Below the pieces are notes generated by a model, which saw only the letters and a program-made list of their open reading frames with translations, was not told where the DNA came from and made no database searches. From Salvelinus alpinus (lineage: Eukaryota; Chordata; Actinopteri; Salmoniformes; Salmonidae), in contig NC_092096.1 of the NCBI RefSeq assembly GCF_045679555.1, positions 31,701,624 through 31,765,623 on the forward strand: DNA of 64,000 bases, read 5' to 3'. Made by a program: the position numbers and the translations under genes. Of this stretch, positions 22,058 to 34,004 are shown piece after piece; position 1 is the first letter of the stretch, and the number at the start of each line of letters is the position of its first letter.

Positions 22058-22538
22058 AACTAAAGATAACTTGTATATACACTTTCAGTTCATGACCAAT
22101 ATAACAAGTAACAACCATGATGATGATCAGCCAAAATTGAAAAGTGAAAGACTAAAGTTACATACATGGGATGCTTTAGTGAATTTCAGAATGTCTGGAA
22201 TAGAAAAGGCAGAAATAAAACAATTCAATAAGCATTCGCAGCCAGTCATCCAAAACATAGTCCTATGCAGTCGTTAAATTCCTACAGAAGGCTGAGGATG
22301 TGTGTTCAACAGGCAGACAAGTTTCAAACCATTTAAATGCATTCAAATCATTTTTGTGAAGAACTTTAGTGTTATTGTGGCACGTTGGAGAACGTGTGAT
22401 TTGTATGATACTTTCTAACCATTTTCAAAGTTGACCTCCTCTACTGATCAGTGTTTCATGTCACTGTCTCTTCCCCCTCAGCACCTGCAGTAGGTCCCAG
22501 CTGTAGCAGTACAGTCACTGTGCAGTCTGACTGAGGGA
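22058..22538. other. 3' flank of V-B
   Basis: Matches 54500-54721 over part of its length. It holds a short ATG/GAT-rich stretch near 22118. The part at about 22120-22370 has no counterpart at 54.5 kb and nothing recognisable. No gene. Confidence 0.5.
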
Positions 22539-22566
22539 GGTTTTTGTATGGCTCTGTATCACTGTG
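22539..22566 (-). promoter_or_regulatory. V-B recombination signal, 12-bp spacer
   Basis: On the minus strand: heptamer CACAGTG (22560-22566), 12-nt spacer, nonamer ACAAAAACC (22539-22547). Both elements match consensus. Confidence 0.95.
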
Positions 22567-23054
22567 TGAACACCCAGACACTGTTGGGGTAGTGTAAACT
22601 CTGACAGTAGTAATCTCCTGCATCTTCAGTCTGGACTCCACTGATGGTCAGAGTGAAGTCACTCCCAGATCCACTGCCACTGAATCTAGATGGCGTCCCA
22701 GACTGAAGGGTTTTAGCCCAGTATATTAGGAGTTTAGGAGCTCCTCCAGGTTTCTGTTGATACCAGTGCAGATAGTGTCCATTGCTGTTACTGTATACAG
22801 CACTGCTGGTCTTACAGCTGAGACTGACTGAGTGACCCACTGAAACAGCTTTCACTGCAGGAGTCTGGGTCACTGTGACCTGGCCTCTGGACTCTGAAAC
22901 AGAGATGCTATGTATATTTAGAATGTAATTGTTCATTCATTTGTCCAGTACTGTATAAAATAATGACTTTATATTGTTAGGGTCATTTTCTGTAAATTAT
23001 ATTACCTTGAAAGCAGAGGGCAAGTGTCCAGATGAAGATGGTGATAGAAGTCAT
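22567..23054 (-). CDS. IgL variable gene V-B
   Basis: Leader exon 23006-23054 ([16 protein letters not shown], donor GTAATA) and V exon 22567-22893 after acceptor TTTCAG. The domain begins [17 protein letters not shown], has Cys in LSCKTSS, a CDR1 of [11 protein letters not shown] type, [32 protein letters not shown] and DAGDYYCQS. All frames are open, the signal is perfect and two octamers lie upstream: this V looks functional. It is the duplicate of V-E (54750), from which it differs mainly in CDR3. It must join a plus-strand J by inversion. Confidence 0.95.
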
Positions 23055-23156
23055 GGTTGTTGTGGGTTCTGTTGTCATGAAGGACAGCTCTCAGTCATGA
23101 AGTGTTAAACTCACAAGGCTATAAACACTACCAGAGCACTGAAGCATGTGCTGGCT

Positions 23157-23182
23157 ATGCAAATTCTCCTCTCTATGCAAAT
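23157..23182 (-). promoter_or_regulatory. Two octamers of the V-B promoter
   Basis: ATGCAAAT at 23157-23164 and 23175-23182, read as ATTTGCAT on the V coding strand, about 100-130 nt upstream of the leader ATG. This is the Oct-binding element of light-chain promoters. In V-E only the distal one is perfect. Confidence 0.85.
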
Positions 23183-24091
23183 GATGTTCCGAGGAACAGC
23201 TAACACCATCAATGAATGCTGAGAACAGAATTTGTTTCAAAGGCTATCTCACCGTGGTATCTAAAAATAACATGAGTAAGCAAAAAGTAGGTGCCTGTGC
23301 TTCTAGAATTCAAGTGGCTTCTTACTGTGAGGCTCTGCTACAGACAATCTGTTGAGGATAAAATAGGAGTTGGTCTCAATTTCTCCCCAGTGGTTCGAGG
23401 TGGTAACAACAGAAACCTCAGTGTTTCGGTGAACCTAGATAGATGTTAAAACACATAAAGAGAAAGATATACCACAGTAACAGAAATGATACAGTAGCCA
23501 AACAGCAAATCAAACCCCACAAAAAGGAATTTAATCTAAAGTGACTCACTGGAAAAAATGCCTAAAAGCACAGAGTTTACTAAAACACAAATTTACATAA
23601 AATATACAAATATAGAGCCTTTTGTTTGGCAAATAATAACGAAAAAAATCTAGATGTTCAGAATGTCATGTGGTTTTGACCAATTCTCGTTAGAGGATTC
23701 ACTCAATCCAATCCCTTTAAAATATGTTGCTTCGTTAAGTTCAGTGAATAGGTCCTTATGTCACAACACGTGCACTTATAGTGAAATACATGACAAAAAA
23801 CATTCTGTCCATTACACTTAGATTTAAGCACCGATACAAAGGTTAGTTACGTGTCTGTTTTCCGACAAAGAAAAAGTGGGATGGATGTTGAGTCTCTTCA
23901 GCAATATCCAACATAGCAACACTGCCTCTTTGATAGAATACAGTACCTCTCCGAAAACAACGCAGGAGACAGGAGACACAGGTCATTGTAATTGTTTATA
24001 CACCTCTTTTCCAGAAGTCATTGTTGAGTCATTGCATCTTTCCTGTGGCTCTACAAAACTGTCTTCAGATGACACTAATGCTTCCTCGTGG
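23183..24091. other. Spacer between V-B and the SANT-array copy
   Basis: Nearly identical to 55357-56267, so part of the segmental duplication. In the minus direction it would be the 3' end and downstream region of the SANT-array gene. A 141-codon plus-strand open frame (23876-24301) is conserved in both copies only because the DNA is duplicated. Confidence 0.5.
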
Positions 24092-27000
24092 TCAGATTGG
24101 AATAATACTCAGGTTCAGTTGCGTCGTCCTCGTCTGACACTGCTCTGCTGTTTTCATGAAGCCCTGGTCAGCCATCATTTGAGAGATCTCTGTATAAATG
24201 TGTTCCAGTTCAGTGTTTCCCCTCAGGACCTCTTGGATTCTGTCACTGCCCCACATGTCAAGGAGGGCTTCAGTCTCCTCAATGCTCCAGGGGAGATCTA
24301 GTTCCCACGGTGATGAACAGCTGCCTGATTCTGGAGAGACTGAAAAAAAAATGAAAACAAAGGCCCAACGTTGATAGTATAACGTAAAAACAGTATTTAC
24401 TATACAGAGATTAGGAGATTGTTTCTTTACCTGTTCCTTGGACTTGCCCACCTGGGACCTCTCCCATGTCTGTGGCGCCGTTTGATTCCTCAGCCAGAGA
24501 GTCACAGGATAGATACTTGTTCCCGAATATTTGCACAAACTGATCGTAGAATTTGCACTCCACTTTTTCCCCTCCAATCCTGGGAAAATAGAACATAACA
24601 TTTGGTTGTTGATGCAATGCTTATTCCTCATATCTGGTTAGTAATGAGCTTTGCTTATCTAACATGAGCATGGCAAACATCTGGCCATGAATACACAACT
24701 GTTCCATCAGTATGGAGTCTTCGTAATCAATTCACAATTATAAATAGTGGGTATCAATTTCAAATCCATATCTTTTCCCCCATGGCTTACTGTTTGCTCT
24801 CGCAGAACTGGCGGAAGTTGGCCTTTAGCCGCTTCACTCTAGACTGGCACTGTTCGGCTGTCCTCAGGTAGCCCTCGTTGGCCATGGCCTGAGAGATCTC
24901 AGTGAAAATGTGTCTGTTTTTGGTGCAGCCCTTCAGATCCTCCTGGACCTCGTCACTCCCCCAGATACTGAGGAGGACCTGGGTCTCACTGTCGCTCCAG
25001 GGGAACTTGGAGCCGTCAGTTAAAGGACGGCTAGCTGAAGACAAAGACACCCAATGAACACATTGTTTACAATGGGAAGTGGGTTAGTTGAAGTAAGACA
25101 ACTCATAGAACATTTAAAGGTATGGTATGGCTTTGCTTTAACTTTTTGACTTTTTAGTCAACCTCAAGTGTAGACTCCCAGACAGCAGCTTCCTCATTGT
25201 CTAACGAATCTTCAGCCAAACTGTCGACTTTGAGCTCTCTCGAGAAATTCTCTTCCATCTGGTCGTAGAACTTACATTCCCTTCTGAGGAAATACTGTTC
25301 AGAGGGAATTTCAGTTGGATCATCAACAGTGATAAAAACAAGACTGCAAATACATCGTTTATTAATGAGATGAAAGGCATGAATTTATATCCGATGATGT
25401 GGTGTAATTTATAAAGTAAATAACTAGACATGAAATGGTAGTTATAAATCCTTTGCATTCACTTGTCATGGTGGAAGCTGGCCTTGAGTCGCTTGATGCG
25501 GGTGTGGCACTGCTCAGCCGTCCTGATGAACCCCTGGGCCGTCATCCTCCGTGAGATGTATTCAAACACATGTCTGTTCTTCAAGCAGCCGCGGAGGGAG
25601 AGTATATTAGGTGGCTACTAAGTACATTTTTAGAAGATTTATTACGACTAGGGTGCTGATTTGACCTGACCAGGACAAACAACTGTTGGCACTGACACAG
25701 GAAAATCACAGGGCCCTAATTACATTAGACTTCGAGGGTAAAGATGATGAGGAGGCACCATACATGTTTCCTGATCTGCTTCCTCAGTGGGATCTAGAAT
25801 GAAGTCATCACACAAATCAACAATCTCTGCATCGGGGAAGAGAGTGTCGTTGCCTAGCACCGGCTCCAGGAACCTGTAGTATCTGAAGAGTAAGGGCTCC
25901 CCTCCGTTTCTGTAGGTACGACCAGAGGTAGAGGGAGGTGGAGAACAATGGGAGGTGAAGGGTTCATTTGTAGCAGGTCCCATTTTAGGCACCATGACTC
26001 GCCTTACCCACAAATAATCTGTGCTTTCCACTTACGTCCTGCTGTGGAGACAACGTCGGTAGGTTTTCCTCAGCCGCTTTAACCTCGAGTGGCACTGCTC
26101 AGCCGTTTTGAAGTGCCCAATGGTGGCCAGCTTCTCTGCTATGTCGGCGAAAATGTGCCCGTTGTGGACGTAGCCTCGGAGGCTCGTCTAGACCTCCTCG
26201 TTCCCCCACAGCTCAATGAGGGCCAGCATCTCTGGCTCCAACCACGGGGTGCATCTCATCCCATCAGCATCTGCTCCCGGAAACATATATATTGGAAACC
26301 TCCAGATCTTAGCTATCGCTCTGCTGATTGGATTGACTGAGTCTTCAGTGTAAACAGACAACTGTCTGTATTACCACCGTACCTGTGTCCTGGTCTACTG
26401 TTTGATCGTCTCTTTCATCATACTCATCAATGGAGGCCGCTTCATGCCCAAGTATTCGCTCCAGCTGATTGTAGAACTTGTATTCCACTCTATTTCTTCC
26501 ACATCTAAGAAGACCAGACAGAAAAGAAAGCCATTTTGATGAGAAAAAAAAGTGTCCTGAAATTTTTCTGGGATGCAGTATTCTGGCTATGGGTTTGATT
26601 AGAGTACACTTATTTGCATGTTTCTGTAAATTAATATCAACATAGAAACATCAGAAGGTGTCCAATTTAAACCTGTTTTGTAAACACATACTTTTGTCTG
26701 TCGTAGCACTGACGGAAGATGTTCCTCATGGACTTGACTTTCCAACGACACTGCTCTGGGGTCTTGGAGTACCCTTGGTCATGCATCTTTTCTGATATGT
26801 CCATGTAGACAGGGCCGTTGTGGACAAAGTCTCTCAGCACCCTCTGAACCTCGTCCTCCCCCCAGATGTTAATGAGGGCCAGGGTCTCAGGATCCGACCA
26901 CGAGCCTGGTGTGATCCTCTCAGAAGTGGTGTAGTTGTCCGCTTCTGTAGACTCTAAATACATTTTTATTTTATCTTTATTTAAACAGGAAAAGCCCATT

Positions 27001-27838
27001 GAGACCCAGAATCTCTTTTTCAAGGGCGACCTGGACAGGAAGGCAGCAACAATCATTACATAATTAAAACATACAACAAAACAGTACAATTCAGCAACAT
27101 GATCCAGCCTAAAAAAAAAACATTTACACGCCTCTGTAACAGAATCTCCCATGAAAAATGTACATTTACATGAAAGTGTCCCTGTTTAGACTTGGCAATG
27201 CAACTTGTGTTGATGGGACGGCACCTACAATAGAACCAGTAGCTAAATATGATGTAACAAACGGGGTTCAATCTGGCATACCCATGCAGGGTGTCATTAG
27301 ATAGTTAGCATAGTTTGAAATGAGCTGAACTTTTACCTTGAAGTGAGTCACTCTTTGATTCCTCTGATATGTCATTGGTCAAGTCTGTCACCACTGTGCT
27401 GCTGGAGGGAGGCTGCCTCTCAAGTATTTGCTCCAAAATATCGTAGAACTTGAAATCAACCTGCTCAGATGAACTAGGAACAGCACAGGTAGAGAGAGAT
27501 TGAATCTAATTTTGCAATCTGTAATCCGATTCACATTAGCTACATTACAAATGTATCAATAACAGAAACTGAAACGCAATGGTTACCTGATGGTTTCTTG
27601 GCACTGCCGATAGCTGGCTTTCAAGCGCTTTATCCTGGTGTGGCACTGCTCTGCAGTTCTGTAATAACCACAGATGTTGACATTTTCCCGAAATCTCTGA
27701 GAATATGTGACCGTTGTGCGGGCAGCGCTTCAGGTTCTGCTGCACAGTGTCGTCTCCCCAGAGCTCCAGGAGAATCACCGTCTCGCCGTCTACCCAGGGG
27801 ATCTTCTTCCTGTCCCATGGCACGCCCACTACAGACTC
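24092..27838 (-). pseudogene. Decayed copy of the SANT-array gene (units 3-8 only)
   Basis: Exon homologies in array order, high to low: S3' 27588-27838, L3' about 27338-27476, S4' 26693-26955, L4' about 26384-26504, S5' 26036-26275, L5' about 25763-25913, S6' 25467-25597, L6' about 25150-25291, S7' 24791-25034, L7' 24431-24579, S8' 24092-24330. S4', S7' and S8' are still open. Damage: one extra base in S3', a Gln-to-stop change in S5' near 26190, loss of the first half of S6', and a stop plus lost donor in L6'. Units 1-2 and the TIN2-N exons are absent, so there is no promoter end. An unclassified 215-bp insertion follows S4' at about 26962-27170. Confidence 0.9.
26962..27170. mobile_element. 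Short inserted repeat in SANT-array copy
   Basis: Absent from the matching position at 59262-59275. Begins TTTTTATTTTATCTTTATTT and contains GCCCATTGAGACCCAGAATC. It resembles fish short repeats of SINE or MITE type; class not settled. Confidence 0.5.
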
Positions 27839-28025
27839 TGGATGGATCAGAGTCAAAGAGAAAGAGTGTGTGAGAAAGACTGGCCCAATCCCAAACCGTC
27901 CACTCACCCTTATCCCTAAACCTTTGTTGCCTCCACCTCTCAGATATCAAAGAATGAGTCAGATATACTAGGATGAGTTTTTTCCCAGTCCTTCTATACC
28001 CATACAGGGGTCTTCAAGTTGATAT

Positions 28026-28415
28026 TGTCACGTTCCTGACCTGTTTTCTGTTGTGTTTGTATTATTTAGTTGGTCAGGGCGTGAGTTGGGGTGGGTTGTC
28101 TGTGTCATTTTCTATGTGGGGTTGTTTGTGTTCGGCCGGGTATGATTCTCAATCAGAGGCAGCTGTAGATCGTTGTCCCTGATTGAGAATCATACTTAGG
28201 CAGCCAGGGTTCACGTGTGTGTTTGTGGGTGTTTGTTCTTCCGTGTAGTCGTTGTGCCTCACGGGACTGTTTGTCGGTTTTCTATTTTGTTATTTTGTTT
28301 CATGTATAGTGTTCAGTTCGTTGATAATAAATTATGGACACTACCCACTCCGCATATTGGTCTGATCCTTCGCGCTTCTCCTCGTCCGAGGAGGAGGAAT
28401 TAGAAAGCCGTAACA
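28026..28415 (+). mobile_element. Solo LTR, group C
   Basis: TGTCACGTTCC to GCCGTAACA with target duplication GATAT (28021-28025 and 28416-28420). Contains an inverted pair (GATTCTCAATCAGAGGCAG and its partner) typical of this LTR group. The duplicate region near 60115 lacks it, so it is younger than the duplication or lost there. Confidence 0.85.
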
Positions 28416-28420
28416 GATAT

Positions 28421-28620
28421 TATTAGATTTTACTAGTGAAAGTAAAAAATATATATTGGGGATTGTAAATGATGCACACAATTACATTGACGGAAGCCAC
28501 AATTATCTTCAATATTAAATCTGATCTACCCCCATATAATACTTTTTTTAAATGATGTACCCCCACTTCTAAAACCAAAGTTGCACCCTTGATTATACTA
28601 GTATTTCAGTACTATCGGTG
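28421..28620. other. Right edge of the left segmental duplicon
   Basis: Similarity to the 60.1-kb region fades at about 28440. The rest is AT-rich, ending in one or two degenerate 37-bp minisatellite units at 28590-28622. Confidence 0.5.
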
Positions 28621-29036
28621 TGTATTGTACTGTTGACCATGATGTCCTTCTGGACAGACTGGAGAGTAGGGTTGGCCTCTCCGGTCCAGGCCTAAATTGG
28701 TTTAACCGGTGGAGAGTTTTTTTGTCACCGTTGGTGAACATAAAAATACGTATCACATGTGGCATTTCACAAGGTTCGATTTGGGTCCTGTTCAGTTTAT
28801 ATATGTTATCATAAAGCACAGCATTGATTTTCACTGCTACGCAGATGATACCCAACTTTGCATTTTTGTGTCACCAGAGGATTTTAGCTCCAATTATTAG
28901 ACTGTAGTAGTGATTTAAATACTTGGATGGCTAACAATTTCCACCAGCTAAATCAAGACAAGACCGAGGTACTTATTGTTGGAGCCAAAGCACAGAGAGA
29001 GAATCTGGCTGCGCATTTTAATTCACTGTCACGCCC

Positions 29037-29421
29037 TGACCATAGTTTGCTTTGTATGTTTACATGTTTTGTTTGGTCAGGGTGTGATCTGAGTGGGAAT
29101 TCTATGTTGTATGTCTAGTTTGTCTGTTTCTGTGTTTGGCCTGATATGGTTCTCAATCAGAGGCAGGTGTTAGTCGTTGTCTCTGATTGGGAACCATATT
29201 TAGGTAGCCTGTTTTGTCATTGTGGGTTGTGGGTGATTGTCTATGTTAGTTGCGTGTGTCAGCACATTTCTTATATAGCTTCTTGTTCGTTTATTGTTTT
29301 GTATAGTTTGTTCAGTGTTCTCTGTTTATTAAATTCATGATGAACACATACCACGCTGCATTTTGGTCCTCCGATCCTTCCAACTACTCCTCCTCAGACG
29401 AGGAGGACGACGAGCGTGACA
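29037..29421 (+). mobile_element. Solo LTR within L2 LINE (first)
   Basis: TGTCACGCCC to GCGTGACA, target duplication TTCAC (29032-29036 and 29422-29426). Confidence 0.85.
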
Positions 29422-29449
29422 TTCACGGGCAATAAAGAAAAGCTGATAC

Positions 29450-29942
29450 TGTCACGTTCCTGACCTATTTTATGTTATTTTTGTATATGTTTAGTTGGTC
29501 AGGGCGTGAGTTGGGGTGGGCATTGTATGTTTTGTGTTTAGATCACTGTTAATCAGCCTTATATGGTTCTCAATCAGAGACAGGTGGTTTACGTTTTCCT
29601 CTGATTGGGAACCATATATAGGCTGGCTGTTCACACTGTTTGTTTGTGGGTGATTGTCTCCTGTGTTTGTGTCTGCGCACCACACGGGATTGTTTCGGTG
29701 TTATTTCGTTTGATGTAGTCTGTTTCCTGCTCGTGAGTTCTTCGTGTCTATTATTGTAAGTTCCATGTTCAGGTTTCGTCTAAGTTGTCCGTTTGTTATT
29801 TTGTATTTCTGAAGTCTAGTTCGTGTCAGTGTTCGTCTGTTTTTTCAATAAATCATTATGTCAGCACACCTCGCTGCGCATTGGTCTACCGATCCTTCTC
29901 TCCTCTCCTCGTCCGAGGAGGAGGAAGACGACACCCGTTACA
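29450..29942 (+). mobile_element. Solo LTR within L2 LINE (second)
   Basis: TGTCACGTTCC to CCCGTTACA, target duplication GATAC (29445-29449 and 29943-29947). Group C, longer than the 28026 copy. Only 28 bp separates it from the first LTR. Confidence 0.85.
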
Positions 29943-30594
29943 GATACAGAGACTCTCATCCATGCTTTTCTTACAAGCATGCTTGACCACTGTAATGCTC
30001 TCCTGTCTGGTCTACCCAAGAAAGCCATTGGTCAACTGCAAAACATACAACATGCTGCAGTACGGGTACTGACCAAGTCTAGACGGAGAGCAAACATTAT
30101 ACCGGTTTTAAGGTCTCTGCACTGGCTGCCTGTGAGTTTTAGAATTCATATTAAGATTGTTTTTTAAGTCAATCCATTAGTGTGCACCCCAATACATGTC
30201 AAACATGCTTTTAAGTTATGTACCCAGTAAGTCCCTCAGGTCCTCTGGCACTGGCCTTTTAACTATCCCAAAGCCTAGGACCAAGAGGCAAGGAGAGGCA
30301 GCCTTTAGTTACTATGCCCCCAACCTCTGGAATAGCCTGCCAGAGAACTTGAGGGGGGCTGAAACTGTGGGCATATTTAAAAGAGATCTTAAAACACCTT
30401 TTTTACTTAGCTTTCCTTAGGATGCTTTTTAATTGTTTAGTTTGTGTCATTCTTTTGTTTTTTATCTTATGTTCGTTGTTTAGCAAATATTTCAGCTTTA
30501 TTTTCATCATTTTTTGTTTTTTCCTGTAAAGCACATTGTGTTGCATTCCATGTCTGAAATGTGCTGTATAAATAAAGCTTGATTTGATTTGATT

Positions 30595-30797
30595 GTATTA
30601 TACTAGTACTTCAGTACAATCAGTCCCTATTGTATTGTTCTTGTACTTCAGTACTATCAGTCCCTAAAGTACTGAAATACTAGTATAATACAATAGGGAC
30701 TGAAGTACTAGTATAATACAATCAGTCCCTATTATATTGTAATAGTACTTCAGTACTCTCAGTCCCTATTGTATAATACTAGTACTTCAGTACTATT
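30595..30797. repeat. V-J minisatellite, block 4, with inverted units
   Basis: Several 37-bp units. Between about 30666 and 30712 the units run in reverse (AATACAATAGGGACTGAAGT), so the array contains a head-to-head inversion. Confidence 0.85.
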
Positions 30798-33700
30798 CAA
30801 ATAAAACAAAATACAATTTTATTTGTCACGGGCAAAAAATAAGAAATAATTTATAACTGGTAATTTATCATTTAGAACTTTACTAAATAATTTTGAACTT
30901 TACTAAATAAACTGAAGTAAACAATAAAAAAAGGAAAAAGGAAACAGAAAATAACAAATAATTAAAGAGCAACAATAAAATAATAGTAACTAGGCTATAT
31001 ACAGGGGATACCGGTACAGAGCCAATGGGGGGGTTAGCTGTTCAGGAGTGTTATTGCTGGGGGTAGAAGCTGTTAAGAAGCCTTTTGGACCTAGACTTTG
31101 TGCTCCAGTACCGCTTGCTGTGCAGTAGCAGAGAGAACATTCTATGACTAGGGTGGCTGGTGTCTTTGGCAATTTCCAGGGCCTTCCTATGACACCGCCT
31201 GTTAAAGAGGTCCTGGATGAAAGGAAGCTTGGCCCCAGTGATGTACTGGGCCGTACGCATTACCCTCTGTAGTGTCTTGTGGTTGGAGGCCGAGCAGTTG
31301 CCATACCAGGCGGTGAGGCAACCAGTGAGGATGCTCTCGATGGTACAGCTGTAAAACCTTTTGAGGATCTGAGGACCCATGCCAAATCTTTTCTGTCTCA
31401 TGAGGGGGAATAGGCATTGTCATGCCCTCCTCAAAACTGTCTCGGTGTGTTCGGACCATGACAGTTCGTTGGTGATGTGGACACCAAGGAACTTGAAGTT
31501 CTCAACCTGCTCCACTACAGCGCTGTCAATGAGAATGGGGGCATGCTCGGCCCTCCTTTTCCTGTAGTCCACTATCATCTCCTTTGTCTTGATCACGTTG
31601 AGGGAGAGGTTGTTGTCCTGGCACCACATTGCCAGGTCTCTGACCTCCTCCCTATAGGCTGTCTCATCGTTGTCTGTGATCAGGCCTACCACTGTTGTGT
31701 TGTTGGCAAACTTAATGATGATGTTGGAGTCGTGCTTGGCCATGCAGTCATGGGTGAACAGGGAGTACAGGAGCGGACTGAGCACGCACCCCTGAGGGGC
31801 CCCCGTGTTGAGGATCAGCATGGCAGATGTGTTGTTACCTATCGTCACCACCTGGGGGCAGCCCGACACGAAGTCCTGGATCTAGTTGCAGAGGGAGGTG
31901 TTTAGTCCCAGGGTCCTTAGCTTAGTGATGAGCTTTGAGGGCCTTATGGTGTTGAACGCTGAGCTGTAGTCAATGAACAGCATTCTCACGTAGGTGTTTC
32001 TTTTGTCCAGGTGGGAAAGGGCAGTGTGGAGTGCAATAGAGATTGCATCATCTGTGGATCTGTTGGGGCGGTATGCAAATTGGGCCATGACCAGCCTTTC
32101 AAAGCACTTCATGACTACAGACGTGAGTGCTACGGGTCGGTAGTCATTTAGACAGGTTACCTTGGTGTTCACGGGCACAGGGATTATGGTGGTCTGCTTG
32201 AAACATGTTGGTATTACAGACTCGGTCAGGGACAGGTTGAAAATGTCAGTGAAGACACTTGCCAGTTGGTCAGCGCATGTCGGAGTAAACATCCTGGTAA
32301 TCCGCCTGGCCCTGCGACCTAGTGAATGTTGACCTGGTTAAAGGTCTTACTCACATCGGCTGCGGAGAGCGTGATCACACAGTTGTGTTGGAACAGCTGC
32401 TGCTCTCATGCATGCTTTAGTGTTGCTTGCCTCGAAGCGTGTATAGAAGTAGCTTGTTTGGTAGGCTCGTGTCACTGGGCATCTCACGGCTGTGCTTCTA
32501 TTCGTAGTCCGTAATAGTTTGCAAGCCCTGCCACATCCGACGAGCATTGGAACCGGTGTAGAAGGATTCAATCTTAGTCTTGTGTTGACACTTTGCCTGT
32601 TTGATTGTTTGTCGGAGGGAATAGCGGGATTTCTTATAAGCGTCTGGGTTAGAGTCCCGCTCCTTGAAAGCGACAACTCTACCCTTTAGCTCAGTGCGGA
32701 TTTTGCCTGTAATCCATGGCTTCTGGTTGGGGTATGTTCGTACGGTCACTGTGGGGACAACGTCATCGATGCACTTATTGATAAAGCCAGTGACTGATGT
32801 GGTGTACTCCTCAATGCCATCGGAAGAATCCCTGAAGTTATTCCAGTCTGTGCTAGCAAAACAGTCCTGGTGCTTAGCATCTGCATCATCTGACCACTTC
32901 CATACTGAGCGAGTCACTGGTACTTCATGCTTTAGTTTTTGCTTGTACGCAGGAATCAGGATGATAGTGTTATGGTCAGATTTGCCAAATGGTGGGCAAG
33001 AGAGAGCTTTGTACGCATCTCTGTGTGTGGAGTGAAGGTGGTCTGGAGTTTTTTTCCTCTGGTTGCACATGTAACATGCTGGTAGAAATGAAGTAAAATG
33101 GATGTAGGTTTCAATGCATTAAAGTCCCCTGCCACTAGGAGCGCCGCCGCTGGTTGAGCATTTTCTAGTTTGCCTATGGGTGCGGTCTTAGTGCCAGCAT
33201 CGATTTGTGGTGGTAAATAGACAGCTATGAAAAATATAGATGAAAACTATCTTGGTAAATAGTGTGGTCTACAGCTTATCATGAGATACTCTACCTCAGG
33301 CGAGCACAATTTTGAGACTTCATTAATATTAGATTGTGTGTACCAGCTGTTATTGACAAATAGACACAGACAGCCACCCCTTTTCTTACCGGAGGCAGCT
33401 GTTCTATATTGCCGATGCACGGATAACCCAGCCAGTTGTATGATATCCATGTCGTCGTTCATCAACAACTCGGTGAAACATAAGATATTACCGTTTTTAA
33501 TGTCCCGTTAGTAGGATAGTCTTGATTTGAGCTCATCCAGTTTGTTATCCAATGATTGCATGTTGGCTAATAGGACCGATGGTAGAGGCGGGTTACCCAC
33601 TCGCCCTCGGATTCTTACAATGCAACCTGACCTACGAACCCTATATCTCTGTTTCTTCTTCATGCAAATTATGGTGTTTTGGGCCTTCGGTGGGCCTTCG

Positions 33701-33878
33701 GTGTCTGAAGTAAATCCTTCAAAGTCCGACACGTTAAAGAAAAAGTCTTCATCCAGTACGAGGTTAGTAATCGCTGTTCTGAACACCAGAAGCTCTATTC
33801 GGTCATAAGAGACGGTGGCTGAAACATTATGTAAAAAATAACGGCAGCCATCTCCTCCAACGCCATTATTCACTATTA
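30798..33878 (-). mobile_element. Rex1/CR1-like LINE, near full coding length
   Basis: Reverse orientation. From 33878 down: a basic N-terminal part (ICMKKKQRYRVRRSG), an AP-endonuclease region (LLANMQSLDNKLDELKSRL, RGGCLCLFVNNSWY), a linker (YPNQKPWITGKIRTELKG), reverse transcriptase ([27 protein letters not shown], with the YADD-type box changed to FANN), a C-terminal part (GCLTAWYGNCSASN) and a 3' end with TTTTATTTGTCACGGGC. Frameshifts and stops break the frame in several places. It replaced the DNA just upstream of the J pseudogene at 33935. Confidence 0.85.
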
Positions 33879-33934
33879 TTAGGGTGGAACTGCGAGTGCT
33901 GTGTGTGTGAAGAATCCTACTCTTGTGTGAAGGA

Positions 33935-34004
33935 GGTTTTTGTACAGAGACACCAGAATGAATTACTGTGGGGGACTTTTGGAAGCGGCACAAAATAGTG
34001 CTGA
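33935..34004 (+). pseudogene. IgL J pseudogene with 20-nt spacer
   Basis: Nonamer GGTTTTTGT at 33935-33943 is perfect, but the spacer is 20 nt and the heptamer is TACTGTG (33964-33970). The J keeps GGGACTTTTGGAAGCGGCAC but lost one base before TAGTGCTG, giving an in-frame stop, and the splice donor reads ATAAGT. Not functional. Best relative is the J at 43397. Confidence 0.88.

Larger units (their letters stand above)
28621..30594 (+). mobile_element. L2-like LINE, 3' half, with two solo LTR insertions
   Basis: Reverse transcriptase remnant (TVDHDVLLDRLE, CYADDTQLCIF), then the C-terminal part (GLPKKAIGQLQNIQHAAVRV, LHWLPVSFRI, NLWNSLPENLRGAET) and the 3' end GTATAAATAAAGCTTGATTT. It is 5' truncated, with frameshifts. 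LTRs at 29037-29421 and 29450-29942 are inserted in the coding part. Confidence 0.85.

Noticed and set aside
23876-24301. 141-codon plus-strand frame, identical at 56052-56477
   Set aside because: Conservation is explained by the segmental duplication; it is antisense to SANT unit 8 and has no domain.
28084-28210. Hairpin in LTRs (AATCAGAGGCAG and inverse) as a riboswitch or microRNA
   Set aside because: The same inverted pair is in every LTR of this group, so it is a family feature; no evidence of processing.
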